From Candidatus Woesearchaeota archaeon (GTDB taxonomy: Archaea; Nanobdellota; Nanobdellia; Woesearchaeales; GCA-2686295): DNA of 38,242 nt. Below are positions 1-7,138 of this stretch, piece by piece. The stretch covers positions 1 through 38,242 of the forward strand of contig CALDOJ010000026.1 in the NCBI GenBank assembly GCA_937912225.1. The letters are read 5' to 3'. Both the position numbers and the translations under genes were made by a program. The notes beneath the pieces are model-generated. The model was not told the origin of the DNA. It searched no databases and saw only the letters and a list, made by a program, of their open reading frames with translations. The stretch's first letter is position 1. Every line of letters begins with the position of its first letter.

Positions 1-107
1 ATTATATATAAGAAAAGAATAACTCATATATAAAACTTTTCATTGTTTGTTACTATTAAGTGAATAAAATATGTTATAGTGTAAAATCAATAAAAAACAG
101 AATTCGA

Positions 108-124
108 GGCAAAATGGGGTTTTA
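108..124. repeat. left copy of a 17-bp imperfect direct repeat flanking the AAA ATPase gene
   Basis: This 17-mer begins GGCAAAATGG and ends TTTTA. It matches 1413-1429 at 15 of 17 positions. The two copies bracket the single gene at 222-1400 and its promoter. A third, partial copy (GGCGAAATG) lies at 1473. The repeat could be an insertion-site trace or a remnant of a small cassette; nothing else proves mobility. Confidence 0.5.
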
Positions 125-179
125 TCTGATTTTTAATTAAAACTTAAAAACTCCTAGTTTATTTATAAAGGTTGTCAAC

Positions 180-206
180 CAAATGACAAGTTATATAAAT
201 CATTTG
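180..206 (+). promoter_or_regulatory. TATA box inside a 7-bp inverted repeat, promoter of the AAA ATPase gene
   Basis: A TATA box (ttatataa, 191-198) lies about 27 nt before the ATG at 222, the spacing expected for a leaderless archaeal transcript. It is enclosed by CAAATGA (180-186) and TCATTTG (200-206). A second palindrome, GGTTGTCAACC, sits just upstream at 170-180. Symmetric sites around a TATA box suggest a repressor operator; that role is inference. Confidence 0.5.
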
Positions 207-221
207 ATATTTTAAAATTAT

Positions 222-1400
222 ATGATTTTAACAGACGAACTTCAAGAAATAATTAAATCAACTAAGATATTAGAATCAATTCCTAGAAAGAAATACTTAA
301 AAGAGATTAAGCCATTTTTAGAAAGAAAAGAAATCATTATTCTTAAAGGAATCAGAAGATGTGGTAAAACTCATATCATGCATCAAATTATGAAGTTATT
401 ACCTAGAAAAAATGTGTTCTATATTAACTTTGAGGATTACAGATTTAATAATTCTTTAGAAATTAAACTTCTTGAAAAAATTATGTCTTTAAGAGATAAA
501 TCAAAACCAGTCTATTTTTTCTTGGATGAAATTCAAAGAATAAAAGGTTTTGAAAAATGGTTAAGAACATATTATGACAGAGAAGAAAAAATAAAATTTA
601 TTATTGGAGGATCAAATATTTCTTTATTATCTCCTAAACTAAGCACAGTTCTCACAGGAAGAAATATTACCTTTGAAATTTATCCTTTAGATTATAAAGA
701 ATTTCAAAATTTTTCAAAAAGTTCATTTGAAGAGTTTTTACAATTTGGAGGATTTCCTGAAGTTGTTTTAGCAAAAGATGAATTTACAAAGAGAAAAATA
801 TTAGAACAATATGTAGAAGATATAATTACTAAAGATATTTTAGAAAAATATGAATTAACAAATATTACTCAAATAAAAGCTTTATTAAAATTTTTCTTAA
901 ATAATCCTGGAATAAAAATAAGTGCTAATAAATTAGGGAAACAACTAAATATTAGTAAAAATTCAGCACAAAAATATGTTGATTATATAAAAGATACTTT
1001 TCTAATTTTTGAAGTTCCTTATTTTTCATATTCAGCAAAAACAAAATATATTGGTGCACATGCTTCAAAATATTACTGCATAGATAATGGTATTTATGCA
1101 ATTACAACTACAAGAGAAAATAAAGGAATTTTATTAGAAAATGCGGTTGCAATTAAATTATTACAAACTTCTAAAGAATTGTTTTATTGGCAAGACTTAG
1201 TAGAAATTGATTTTGTAGCTGATGAAAAAGCAATACAAGTAACCTCAACAGAAAAAATTCCTTCAAGAGAATTAGATGCTTTCTTAGAATTTAAGAAAAA
1301 ACACAAGAAAATAACAAAACATATTTTGATAAGTCCTAAAAAAGAAGGTAAAGAAGAAAATATTAAATTTATTAAAGTTAAAGATTTTTTAGAAGAATAA
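222..1400 (+). CDS. AAA+ ATPase with C-terminal DUF4143 domain
   Basis: The 392-residue protein has a Walker A motif GIRRCGKT (residues 43-50), a Walker B motif YFFLDEIQ (about 98-105), a sensor-like strand IIGGSN (about 128) and an LTGR arginine near 145. The C-terminal third matches DUF4143, which has a PD-(D/E)XK-like fold. The usual E-x-K of that fold reads QVT here after EIDFVADEKAI, so nuclease activity is doubtful. The family is common and patchy in archaea and anaerobic bacteria, and its role is unknown. The start is supported by a TATA box 27 nt upstream. The gene stands alone between near-identical 17-bp repeats, next to an orphan tRNA 3' end, so it may be a mobile or recently acquired gene. 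Confidence 0.85.
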   Translation: MILTDELQEIIKSTKILESIPRKKYLKEIKPFLERKEIIILKGIRRCGKTHIMHQIMKLLPRKNVFYINFEDYRFNNSLEIKLLEKIMSLRDKSKPVYFFLDEIQRIKGFEKWLRTYYDREEKIKFIIGGSNISLLSPKLSTVLTGRNITFEIYPLDYKEFQNFSKSSFEEFLQFGGFPEVVLAKDEFTKRKILEQYVEDIITKDILEKYELTNITQIKALLKFFLNNPGIKISANKLGKQLNISKNSAQKYVDYIKDTFLIFEVPYFSYSAKTKYIGAHASKYYCIDNGIYAITTTRENKGILLENAVAIKLLQTSKELFYWQDLVEIDFVADEKAIQVTSTEKIPSRELDAFLEFKKKHKKITKHILISPKKEGKEENIKFIKVKDFLEE

Positions 1401-1412
1401 TTTTAAACTTGG

Positions 1413-1429
1413 GGCGAAATGGCGTTTTA
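1413..1429. repeat. right copy of the 17-bp direct repeat flanking the AAA ATPase gene
   Basis: It begins GGCGAAATGG and ends CGTTTTA. It differs from the left copy at 108-124 at only two positions and lies 13 nt behind the stop codon of the gene. Confidence 0.5.
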
Positions 1430-1620
1430 GTAGGACAAGATTTAAATATCATCAATTCCATTAATAAATCATGGCGAAATGCGACGTGCTTTTCACGACT
1501 TTCGCCTGTATAATTCAAGAACGGTTTATAAGAAATCAAGTATTGTCGGCGTGGGATCAAGAAACCGAAAGCACGTTCTTTTATAATATTAAAATTTTTA
1601 ATTAGATTTCTTTACCAGAT

Positions 1621-1680
1621 TTGAACGTGCTCAGAAAAGTTTCTTTTCTGGCACCACTTCGTGGAATCCAGACTCTGGCG
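1621..1680 (+). repeat. orphan copy of the tRNA-tail hairpin element, ending in a tRNA-Ser 3' end
   Basis: The order is TTGAACGTGCTC, a perfect 8-bp hairpin CAGAAAAG-TTT-CTTTTCTG (1632-1650), the hairpin CCAC-TTC-GTGG followed by AATCC (1654-1669), then CTCTGGCG (1673-1680). The last eight bases equal the acceptor 3' strand plus discriminator G of the tRNA-Ser at 8556-8637. No tRNA body lies upstream here. The block from GGCACCACTTCG to GGAATCC is nearly identical to the element behind tRNA-Gly at 34148-34165. Confidence 0.6.
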
Positions 1681-1684
1681 TTTT

Positions 1685-2326
1685 TTATTTCTCTTTAACC
1701 CAGTCAAAGAATAACATTAGAATTATTGCTACAACGCCACCGACTAAAAACCATAAGGCTGCGTGTTGCCAAATATTTGATTGAACTACTACTTCGGTTG
1801 CTGTGTTTACTGCTTCAGGTGCTGCACTAACAACTGCTTCTTCCATTGCCATTAATCTTGGAGCGGCTTCCATAGCCATATCTTTGGCTTGGAATGTGTT
1901 TGCAGATAATGATGTTCCTCCCCTTCTAGTAATTGAACTGATGAATTGGAGTACTGCAGATACTCCTAGGGTGAGTCCAGCCACAGGAAGGATTTTTCTA
2001 AGTTTCTCCTTTAATCCCCATGTGGACTTTGGGGCTATGATTATGAATTTATTTGCTAATTTGTAATGATTTACTTCTTTACCTTTCTCAGAATAATGAA
2101 ATTCTTCGACTGTTATAAGTCCTCCTTTCATTAAATGCTGTAGGTTATAGTGGATTGTTGATATTGGTTGATTTAATTCTTTAGCAAGCTCTGATTCTGT
2201 AACGTCTTCTCTATCTGATAAAAAGTCCAATATTCCTCTAGAAGTATCATTTGAGATTATTTGTGCAAGTTTCTTTGCTTTGTCCTCGTTTAATGATACT
2301 AATACGAATGATTCTTTTTTTGCCAT
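1685..2326 (-). CDS. membrane-anchored winged-helix transcriptional regulator
   Basis: Residues about 25-95 form an ArsR-like winged helix: SRGILDFLSDRE, then ESELAKELNQPISTIHYNL as the helix-turn-helix, then the wing region around HYSEKGKEVNHYKL. A hydrophobic segment at about 105-125 and a strong C-terminal transmembrane segment near 190-208, followed by DWVKEK, suggest membrane anchoring. The linker between them is rich in Ala, Met and Val. Such membrane-tethered HTH proteins are typical of archaea, and their targets are usually unknown. The gene is monocistronic, with an ATG start. Its stop lies only four bases beyond the orphan tRNA-Ser 3' end. Confidence 0.75.
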   Translation of the reverse strand: MAKKESFVLVSLNEDKAKKLAQIISNDTSRGILDFLSDREDVTESELAKELNQPISTIHYNLQHLMKGGLITVEEFHYSEKGKEVNHYKLANKFIIIAPKSTWGLKEKLRKILPVAGLTLGVSAVLQFISSITRRGGTSLSANTFQAKDMAMEAAPRLMAMEEAVVSAAPEAVNTATEVVVQSNIWQHAALWFLVGGVVAIILMLFFDWVKEK

Positions 2327-2389
2327 TTTATTGTTAATTAGTTTATTTTTAAATAGTTTCTCATGGTTTTGAATGAAGTTGAAGTTATA

Positions 2390-2411
2390 AAGATAAAAAA
2401 AAGAAAAAAAA
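2390..2411 (-). terminator. oligo-T terminator of the VWA gene
   Basis: On the minus strand, T-runs of eight and eight interrupted by a C follow directly after the stop of the VWA gene. Archaeal termination works on such U-tracts without a hairpin. Confidence 0.5.
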
Positions 2412-2418
2412 TTTAGTC

Positions 2419-3411
2419 TTACCAGAAGACTAGCTTATCAAACACTTTTTTGAAAAAACTTCCTAACTGGCTATCTTCAACTTCGGTGATTGCGTCTCCA
2501 GTAACAAGATTATCATAGTGTATGACTTCAGATTCTGTATCATCATATCTGACCCCCATATCTGCTGCTTCAGTCATCAAAGCTTTTTTTGCAAACTTTC
2601 CAAATGTATTGGTTAAGATTGTATTGCTACTTGAATCATAGTCTGAATCTGCTCTTGCTTCATCAGCATATTTTTCATCAATACCTTCTTCTTCATAGTA
2701 CACATCAAGATTTTGTCTGACATAATTTAATTTTTCATATTCTCCACCTGTTTTTCTGGCAATTTCTCTCCAAATATTAGTTCCTGTCGAGTCCATTCCA
2801 GAACCACTAATGGCGAATATTTTTATATCTTTTTCTTGAGCTTCTTCGATTGAATCTTTGTAATCATGACCTTCTGGACATCCTTGTTGATAATTCTGAT
2901 CAGTGCTTCCTTCGCCATGAGGTGCAGCGTCACCAATTAAAAAAATTAGTTTTTTTGAATTATCCATCCAATTCATATGCGAGACTGCTTGATCTAATCC
3001 ATCTGCAACTGCTTCTGGAGTATCTCCTCCACCTCTAGCTTCAATATGTTCTAAAAATCTCAAACTTGAATCTAAATTGTTTGTTAGCTTTGAAGTTTTG
3101 TAGACATATTCGTTTTCTTCTAATTTATGATCTCTATATGTTACAATTCCAACTCTTAATTCCGGACTTGGTTGTCCACTTTCAACTTCTCTAACAATAT
3201 TTGTTATGTGTGTTTTTACTGCTCGAATTTCGTCAGTCATTGAACCTGTGCTGTCAATTACAAAAACAACATCAATTTCTGGTCTTAGGGGTGGTGGTGG
3301 GCAGTAACATCCTTTTTCATCTATTTCGTAGTCTTGGTAGTTGTCTGCGCTTACTATGCTGCTCATCATAAGTAACATGATTGCAAACAATCCTAATATC
3401 TTTTTTATCAT
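2419..3411 (-). CDS. secreted von Willebrand factor type A (VWA) domain protein
   Basis: The 330-residue protein starts with a signal peptide (residues 1-22, core LGLFAIMLLMMSSIVSA). The VWA domain spans about 46-245. Its metal-binding MIDAS residues are visible: DSTGS (53-57), T131 in GGGDTPEA and D161 in LIGDAAPHG. A short Cys-Pro-rich stretch (CYCPPPPLRP) links signal and domain. The C-terminal 80 residues are unassigned. VWA proteins bind partners through a Mg ion; here it probably acts outside the cell in adhesion or protein interaction. The start is fixed by a strong SD GGAGGAG just before the ATG. The predicted transcript 5' end carries a small hairpin (see regulatory entry). Confidence 0.85.
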   Translation of the reverse strand: MIKKILGLFAIMLLMMSSIVSADNYQDYEIDEKGCYCPPPPLRPEIDVVFVIDSTGSMTDEIRAVKTHITNIVREVESGQPSPELRVGIVTYRDHKLEENEYVYKTSKLTNNLDSSLRFLEHIEARGGGDTPEAVADGLDQAVSHMNWMDNSKKLIFLIGDAAPHGEGSTDQNYQQGCPEGHDYKDSIEEAQEKDIKIFAISGSGMDSTGTNIWREIARKTGGEYEKLNYVRQNLDVYYEEEGIDEKYADEARADSDYDSSSNTILTNTFGKFAKKALMTEAADMGVRYDDTESEVIHYDNLVTGDAITEVEDSQLGSFFKKVFDKLVFW

Positions 3412-3422
3412 TTTTCTCCTCC

Positions 3423-3466
3423 ATGCCTCTTGGCATAAAACTAGTAAAGCAGTACTATTACTTATA
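3423..3466 (-). promoter_or_regulatory. TATA box and 5'-terminal hairpin of the VWA gene
   Basis: On the minus strand a TATAAG box (3461-3466) predicts transcription starting near 3436. There the RNA would open with the hairpin ATGCC-AAGA-GGCAT (3436-3423), immediately followed by the SD and the VWA start. A hairpin at the extreme 5' end followed by an SD recurs at rtcA, yjbQ and the coiled-coil gene. Confidence 0.45.
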
Positions 3467-3537
3467 GGAGGGAGTAAGTTTCAAGTTCATTCAAAACTAT
3501 TTTTAGACGAGAAATAACTCTTATAAAACGAAAATTT

Positions 3538-3558
3538 AAGAAAAAAATAAAGAAAAAA
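3538..3558 (-). terminator. oligo-T terminator of the 376-residue gene
   Basis: The minus strand reads as an almost pure T tract directly after the stop codon of the gene at 3559-4689. Confidence 0.45.
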
Positions 3559-4689
3559 TTAGTGTTGAGAAAGTCTTCTCATATATTGGTGTAATTCTTT
3601 ATCACGACCAATTCCTATGTGTTTTCCTGCGGAATTATCTTCTCTTCCAATATCCCAAACTCTCCATCTTGTTTGAGCAATAACTGGTTTTCTTTCTTTA
3701 TCAGTCAGTTTATAGCCGGGAGTTAAAGGACTTTTATCAGTGTATGAAGGCTCAATCTCTTCAACTTCATAACCATATTGAGAAGCTATTTTATTCCAGA
3801 AAAGTCTATCTTCTTCAACTATTTTTTGATTAAATTGTCTTGGACTTAAAGGTGCTTTAAAACTTGAATGCATAACTGTATACTCAATATTTTGTCTGAA
3901 TAATGGTTCTCTTAAAGATTCTGTTTTCTCTCTTGATGAATCATCGAATTTTTTATGATTAATTCCGATTATTCTCCATTCGGAAGTGTCTGTTTTGTAT
4001 AATTGACTTAGTTCGAACAATTTATCTGAAAACCCTGTAATTCCTAAAGAGTTTCCTAAATGATTTATTGAATAAGTATATGCCCATATTTGATTATCTG
4101 TATTTCCAAAAGTTAAACCTTTAAATTGTTCTAACTCGGGAATATTTAGTGATCCATCATATTCTTTTCCAACGAAATCTTTGAGTCCTTCATAAGGATT
4201 ATTGTTTATTCTTTCTCTAGGGTAGTTTGGTTTGTTATGTCCAAATTCTTTAATTTTTAAATCTGGGTGAACTATTATTACTGGAGAAATATCTCCTGGA
4301 TCAGTTGATTTAACTAAAGTTTCCATAAAGCAATCTAAATTGGGCATCATTCCTCCTCCTGCATAGCAATTCATTTTAGCTAATCTTTCATTTTCAACTT
4401 CATTACTGTCCCAATAAGATAAACCTAAGCTACCATTTCCACCATTCTTATGTAGAACTTCTATACTTCTTGGTTCGCCATGAAGTCCTCCTATGTTGGC
4501 AACTTCGCTTATTGCTTCTTGAGCTAAATCCCAATCAAGACCATCTGTTCCTAAAAGATCTTTCTCAAGTAATGAAAATCTTTTATTTCCTATTACTAAT
4601 TGTTTTTGAACTATTTTTGTTAAATTTTCTTCTTTGTTTGATCCGATTCTAAAAGTTGTAGACCTTGATTGGCTTATTGTTGAACTCAT
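3559..4689 (-). CDS. unrecognised 376-residue protein
   Basis: I do not recognise this family. There is no signal peptide and no membrane segment, and the protein looks soluble and mixed alpha/beta. It has notable Gly-rich turns (NGGNGSLGLSYWDS near 85-98, CYAGGGMMPNLDCF near 110-123) and a run VIIVHPDLKIKEFGH, which could hold metal- or substrate-binding His and Asp residues. The Trp-rich C-terminal part (TRWRVWDIGRED) and two cysteines in the middle are further landmarks. It is transcribed alone from a TATA box near 4765, leaving a leader of roughly 50 nt with stem-loops. The length and sound codon use support a real gene. Confidence 0.6.
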   Translation of the reverse strand: MSSTISQSRSTTFRIGSNKEENLTKIVQKQLVIGNKRFSLLEKDLLGTDGLDWDLAQEAISEVANIGGLHGEPRSIEVLHKNGGNGSLGLSYWDSNEVENERLAKMNCYAGGGMMPNLDCFMETLVKSTDPGDISPVIIVHPDLKIKEFGHNKPNYPRERINNNPYEGLKDFVGKEYDGSLNIPELEQFKGLTFGNTDNQIWAYTYSINHLGNSLGITGFSDKLFELSQLYKTDTSEWRIIGINHKKFDDSSREKTESLREPLFRQNIEYTVMHSSFKAPLSPRQFNQKIVEEDRLFWNKIASQYGYEVEEIEPSYTDKSPLTPGYKLTDKERKPVIAQTRWRVWDIGREDNSAGKHIGIGRDKELHQYMRRLSQH

Positions 4690-5080
4690 TTTTAAATCAC
4701 TTAGAATTACGATCTAAGGTTACCGCTCACCCCTTACAAAGGTTGGTAATATTAATTTCTTTATAAACATTTTTCATTTAGCTCTTTTTCACAAGTTTTT
4801 TATACTGCAAAACCTTATTTTAAGAGGAGAGAGTGGTTATTAACTGTTTAAACGCAGGTCTTATTTATACCTTTCTAGCAATCAATATCTGCGTATAGTA
4901 ATATATATTTCTGTATACTAAGATGTATATTTGTAGCTATTTTTGGCTTCCTTTTTACAAGATGTAGAATTTGTTGAATATGTTGATATTAAGGTACTGG
5001 AGCTTAATATTTCAAAAATCTTGGATTTTTGTTAACATTTGGTACAAAAATTATTTATACTACTAAATCTAAGAATAACT
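4690..5080. promoter_or_regulatory. 390-bp divergent intergenic region with a structured leader and two TATA boxes
   Basis: On the minus side, a TATA box (about 4762-4769) serves the 376-residue gene. Its predicted leader contains the perfect stem CTTAGA/TCTAAG (4700-4705, 4713-4718) and a GC-rich block with TTACC/GGTAA (4720-4724, 4745-4749). On the plus side, a TATA box (ttatttatac, 5051-5060) lies 25 nt before the ATG at 5081. A hairpin CAAAAATC-TTG-GATTTTTG occupies 5013-5031 and resembles the hairpin behind tRNA-Ser. The middle (about 4800-4990) is plain AT-rich DNA in which I see nothing. Confidence 0.45.
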
Positions 5081-5575
5081 ATGGTTGTTTGGTCAAAATT
5101 GCTTATCTTAGCAGGATTTGCTTCAGCCGTTGCATTGATTAATCCGCAATTAACTGCTCCTGATGATCCTTGTAGTAACCAAGAATATTCTGAAGAATAC
5201 AATTTACCTATAAAAGTTAATTTACACACATATGCTTCTAACAGTCAAAATGTACCTACAATTATAACAACAGAAAGAACAGATTATACTGGTTTTGATG
5301 AACAAAGAGAGTTATATTATACTGGATTAGATGGACAAGTAGAATTATGTTTTTCTGATACAGGAGTTTATACAATTAAAGTATTTGCACCAGAAGAATC
5401 AATTCTTGAAGAGTTAGCATATGTTGAAGGGCGACAAACTAATTTAATGGATTTAACAAGATTAGAAGACCATCTATATGCTACGGATAAACTGGCTTTA
5501 GAAACAGAAATAGTTTTGACAAAAGAACATCTTAAATGGGGACATCAAGGACTAGAATTTACTTTGTATAAATAA
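5081..5575 (+). CDS. small secreted protein of unknown function
   Basis: The ATG at 5081 is preferred over an upstream in-frame TTG at 5039, because a TATA box lies 25 nt before it and it opens directly into a signal peptide (VVWSKLLILAGFASAVALI). The 164-residue product then has about 145 extracytoplasmic residues with one Cys pair candidate (C31 and the Cys in QVELCFSD). The sequence alternates in beta-strand fashion (VELCFSDTGVYTIKVFAPEES), suggesting an immunoglobulin-like beta-sandwich. I recognise no family. It is the only gene of its transcript and precedes SelU by about 60 bp. Confidence 0.6.
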   Translation: MVVWSKLLILAGFASAVALINPQLTAPDDPCSNQEYSEEYNLPIKVNLHTYASNSQNVPTIITTERTDYTGFDEQRELYYTGLDGQVELCFSDTGVYTIKVFAPEESILEELAYVEGRQTNLMDLTRLEDHLYATDKLALETEIVLTKEHLKWGHQGLEFTLYK

Positions 5576-5634
5576 AGTTCTAGTTTTCAGTTTTCATCAA
5601 AATTAATAAAGAGCAAACTTTTCTATATATAAAC

Positions 5635-6651
5635 ATGGTTAAAACAATATCTGTAGAAAATGCATTAAAGCTTAACGATGCATCATTTATAGATACTAGA
5701 AGTCCAAAAGAATTTGCAGAAGATAATATTCCTTCATCAATTAATATACCAATTTTCTCGGATGATGAACGAAGAATTGTTGGAACTCTCTACAAAGAAA
5801 ACCAAGAAAAAGCTTTTAAAAAAGGATTTGAAATTTATGATTCTAAGTTAAATGATCTTGTAAAAGAATATAAAAAATTAGATTCAAACAAACCAGTAGT
5901 GATTTACTGTTGGAGAGGTGGAATGCGTTCAAAAACAATGACTGAGCTCGTTACAGGGTTAGGTTATGAAGTTTATCAGTTAATTGACGGATATAAAGCG
6001 TATCGTGCAGTCATACGAGAAGGATTAATCAATTATAAACCGCCTTTCAAATTAGTAGTGTTTCAAGGACTTGCAGGTTGTGGAAAGACAGATATTATCA
6101 AAGCAATAAAACCTTCAATTGATTTAGAAGGACTTGCAAAACATCGAAGTTCACTTTTTGGAGCAATTGGATTAAAACCAAGAAGTCAAAAAATGTTTGA
6201 AAGTAGATTGTGGGCTGAATTAGAAAAGCACAAAGATGAAAAAATCGTTTTCATTGAAGGAGAAGCGAATCGAATCGGTAATATTTGTGTTCCGAAAAAG
6301 TTGTTTGATGTAATGCAAAAGTCATGCACTGTAAATGTCAAAACAAGCCTTCCTAATCGAGTAAAAAGAATAGTGAAAGATTATTTTACACACAAAGAAG
6401 ATAAAAAAATAAAAGAAATAATTTCTAAATTAAAAGTTCCACTTAGTAATAAAGTAGTGTTAGAAATGTGTGAACAAATAGATAACAAAGATTACGAGCC
6501 TGTCGCAGAACATTTACTAACAGATTACTATGATTCTCGATATGAACATTTCATAGAAGGTTTGACTTTCGCGTATGAAATAAATAATGATTCTTTGAAA
6601 CAAGCGCTAAAAGAATTAGAAACTTTGAAACAAAAATTACTTGTATCTTAA
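5635..6651 (+). CDS. selU/mnmH: tRNA 2-selenouridine synthase, single-chain type
   Basis: The 338-residue protein joins an N-terminal rhodanese domain (1-130) to a P-loop domain (138-330), the order of the bacterial enzyme. The rhodanese catalytic loop is YCWRGGMRS with C92. Walker A is GLAGCGKT (145-152), and EGEANRIGNICVP (about 208) matches a family signature. The enzyme replaces sulfur with selenium at wobble 2-thiouridine of tRNAs for Lys, Glu and Gln, using selenophosphate through a geranylated intermediate. From memory, methanogen archaea use a split two-protein enzyme, so a fused one suggests acquisition from bacteria. An MnmC-like gene at 15989 acts on the same base. No selenophosphate synthetase is in this window. 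Confidence 0.9.
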   Translation: MVKTISVENALKLNDASFIDTRSPKEFAEDNIPSSINIPIFSDDERRIVGTLYKENQEKAFKKGFEIYDSKLNDLVKEYKKLDSNKPVVIYCWRGGMRSKTMTELVTGLGYEVYQLIDGYKAYRAVIREGLINYKPPFKLVVFQGLAGCGKTDIIKAIKPSIDLEGLAKHRSSLFGAIGLKPRSQKMFESRLWAELEKHKDEKIVFIEGEANRIGNICVPKKLFDVMQKSCTVNVKTSLPNRVKRIVKDYFTHKEDKKIKEIISKLKVPLSNKVVLEMCEQIDNKDYEPVAEHLLTDYYDSRYEHFIEGLTFAYEINNDSLKQALKELETLKQKLLVS

Positions 6652-7062
6652 TCTTTCTTCAAGAATTATTTCTTTTCCTTCATTGAATCTGTGAATATTT
6701 AATGCATAATCTTTATCTAGCTTATAAGTTGTTTTTTGTTCTGGTTGTGCTGCATTATTTGTTTTTGTTAAGTATTCAATTATTTCAGGAGTGGCATCGC
6801 CTTCTTTATTGTCATACATTCTTGTTTTTTTAAGAAATCTGAAGATTACTTTTTCTTGATCAGGTATTATTTTACCTTGACTATCTTTAAGTTGGTAATA
6901 TTCAACTGTACCTCTTGGCCAAAGATTTCTAGAATGCATGATGTATTTGTCAGTCTCTTCAGTACCAACACTATAAATCTTCATAACTGCCAATAATCCT
7001 ACAATTCCAACAGTTACACCTGTAAGTGTTAGAATGTTTTTTATCGCGCCCACACTATTCAT
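6637..7062 (-). CDS. small single-span membrane protein, unknown function
   Basis: The 141-residue protein has one N-terminal transmembrane segment (about residues 9-30: ILTLTGVTVGIVGLLAVMKIY), which could be an uncleaved signal anchor. A charged soluble domain follows, with HSRNLWPRGTVEYYQLKDSQGK and a lysine/glutamate-rich tail. I recognise no domain. It converges on selU, and the last 15 bp of the two genes overlap. Several small one-span proteins of this kind occur in the window. Confidence 0.55.
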   Translation of the reverse strand: MNSVGAIKNILTLTGVTVGIVGLLAVMKIYSVGTEETDKYIMHSRNLWPRGTVEYYQLKDSQGKIIPDQEKVIFRFLKKTRMYDNKEGDATPEIIEYLTKTNNAAQPEQKTTYKLDKDYALNIHRFNEGKEIILEERLRYK

Positions 7063-7099
7063 AAGATATACTAGTATAAAATATTTTCGCTAGAAATAA

Positions 7100-7138
7100 A
7101 AATAGAAAAAAATAAAATAAAAAGAAAAAAAAATAAAT
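7100..7138 (-). terminator. oligo-T terminator of the Kazal-DUF4349 operon
   Basis: On the minus strand repeated T runs (up to nine) follow directly after the stop of the DUF4349 gene. Confidence 0.45.

Larger units (their letters stand above)
1401..1684. other. non-coding stretch with several inverted repeats and raised GC
   Basis: There is no convincing gene here. Visible helices are GGCGAAA (1473-1479) with TTTCGCC (1499-1505) around a CGTG/CACG inner pair, CGGTTT (about 1522) with AAACCG (about 1562), and AGCACGTTC (about 1570) with GAACGTGCT (1623-1631). GC content is clearly above the neighbouring intergenic DNA. The right end (1621-1680) belongs to the tRNA-tail element family listed separately. 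The rest could be an unannotated structured RNA or the debris of an integrated element; strand is unclear. Confidence 0.4.

Noticed and set aside
1378..1560. 60-residue minus-strand open frame
   Set aside because: It runs through the folded non-coding region, lacks an SD or TATA signal and has no protein-like pattern.
1621..1680. Complete tRNA-Ser gene at this site
   Set aside because: Only the acceptor 3' strand matches; there is no anticodon arm, D arm or 5' acceptor strand.
5013..5031. Factor-independent terminator hairpin
   Set aside because: It lies upstream of a promoter with no gene ending into it, and no T tract follows; it is better seen as a member of the small-hairpin family.
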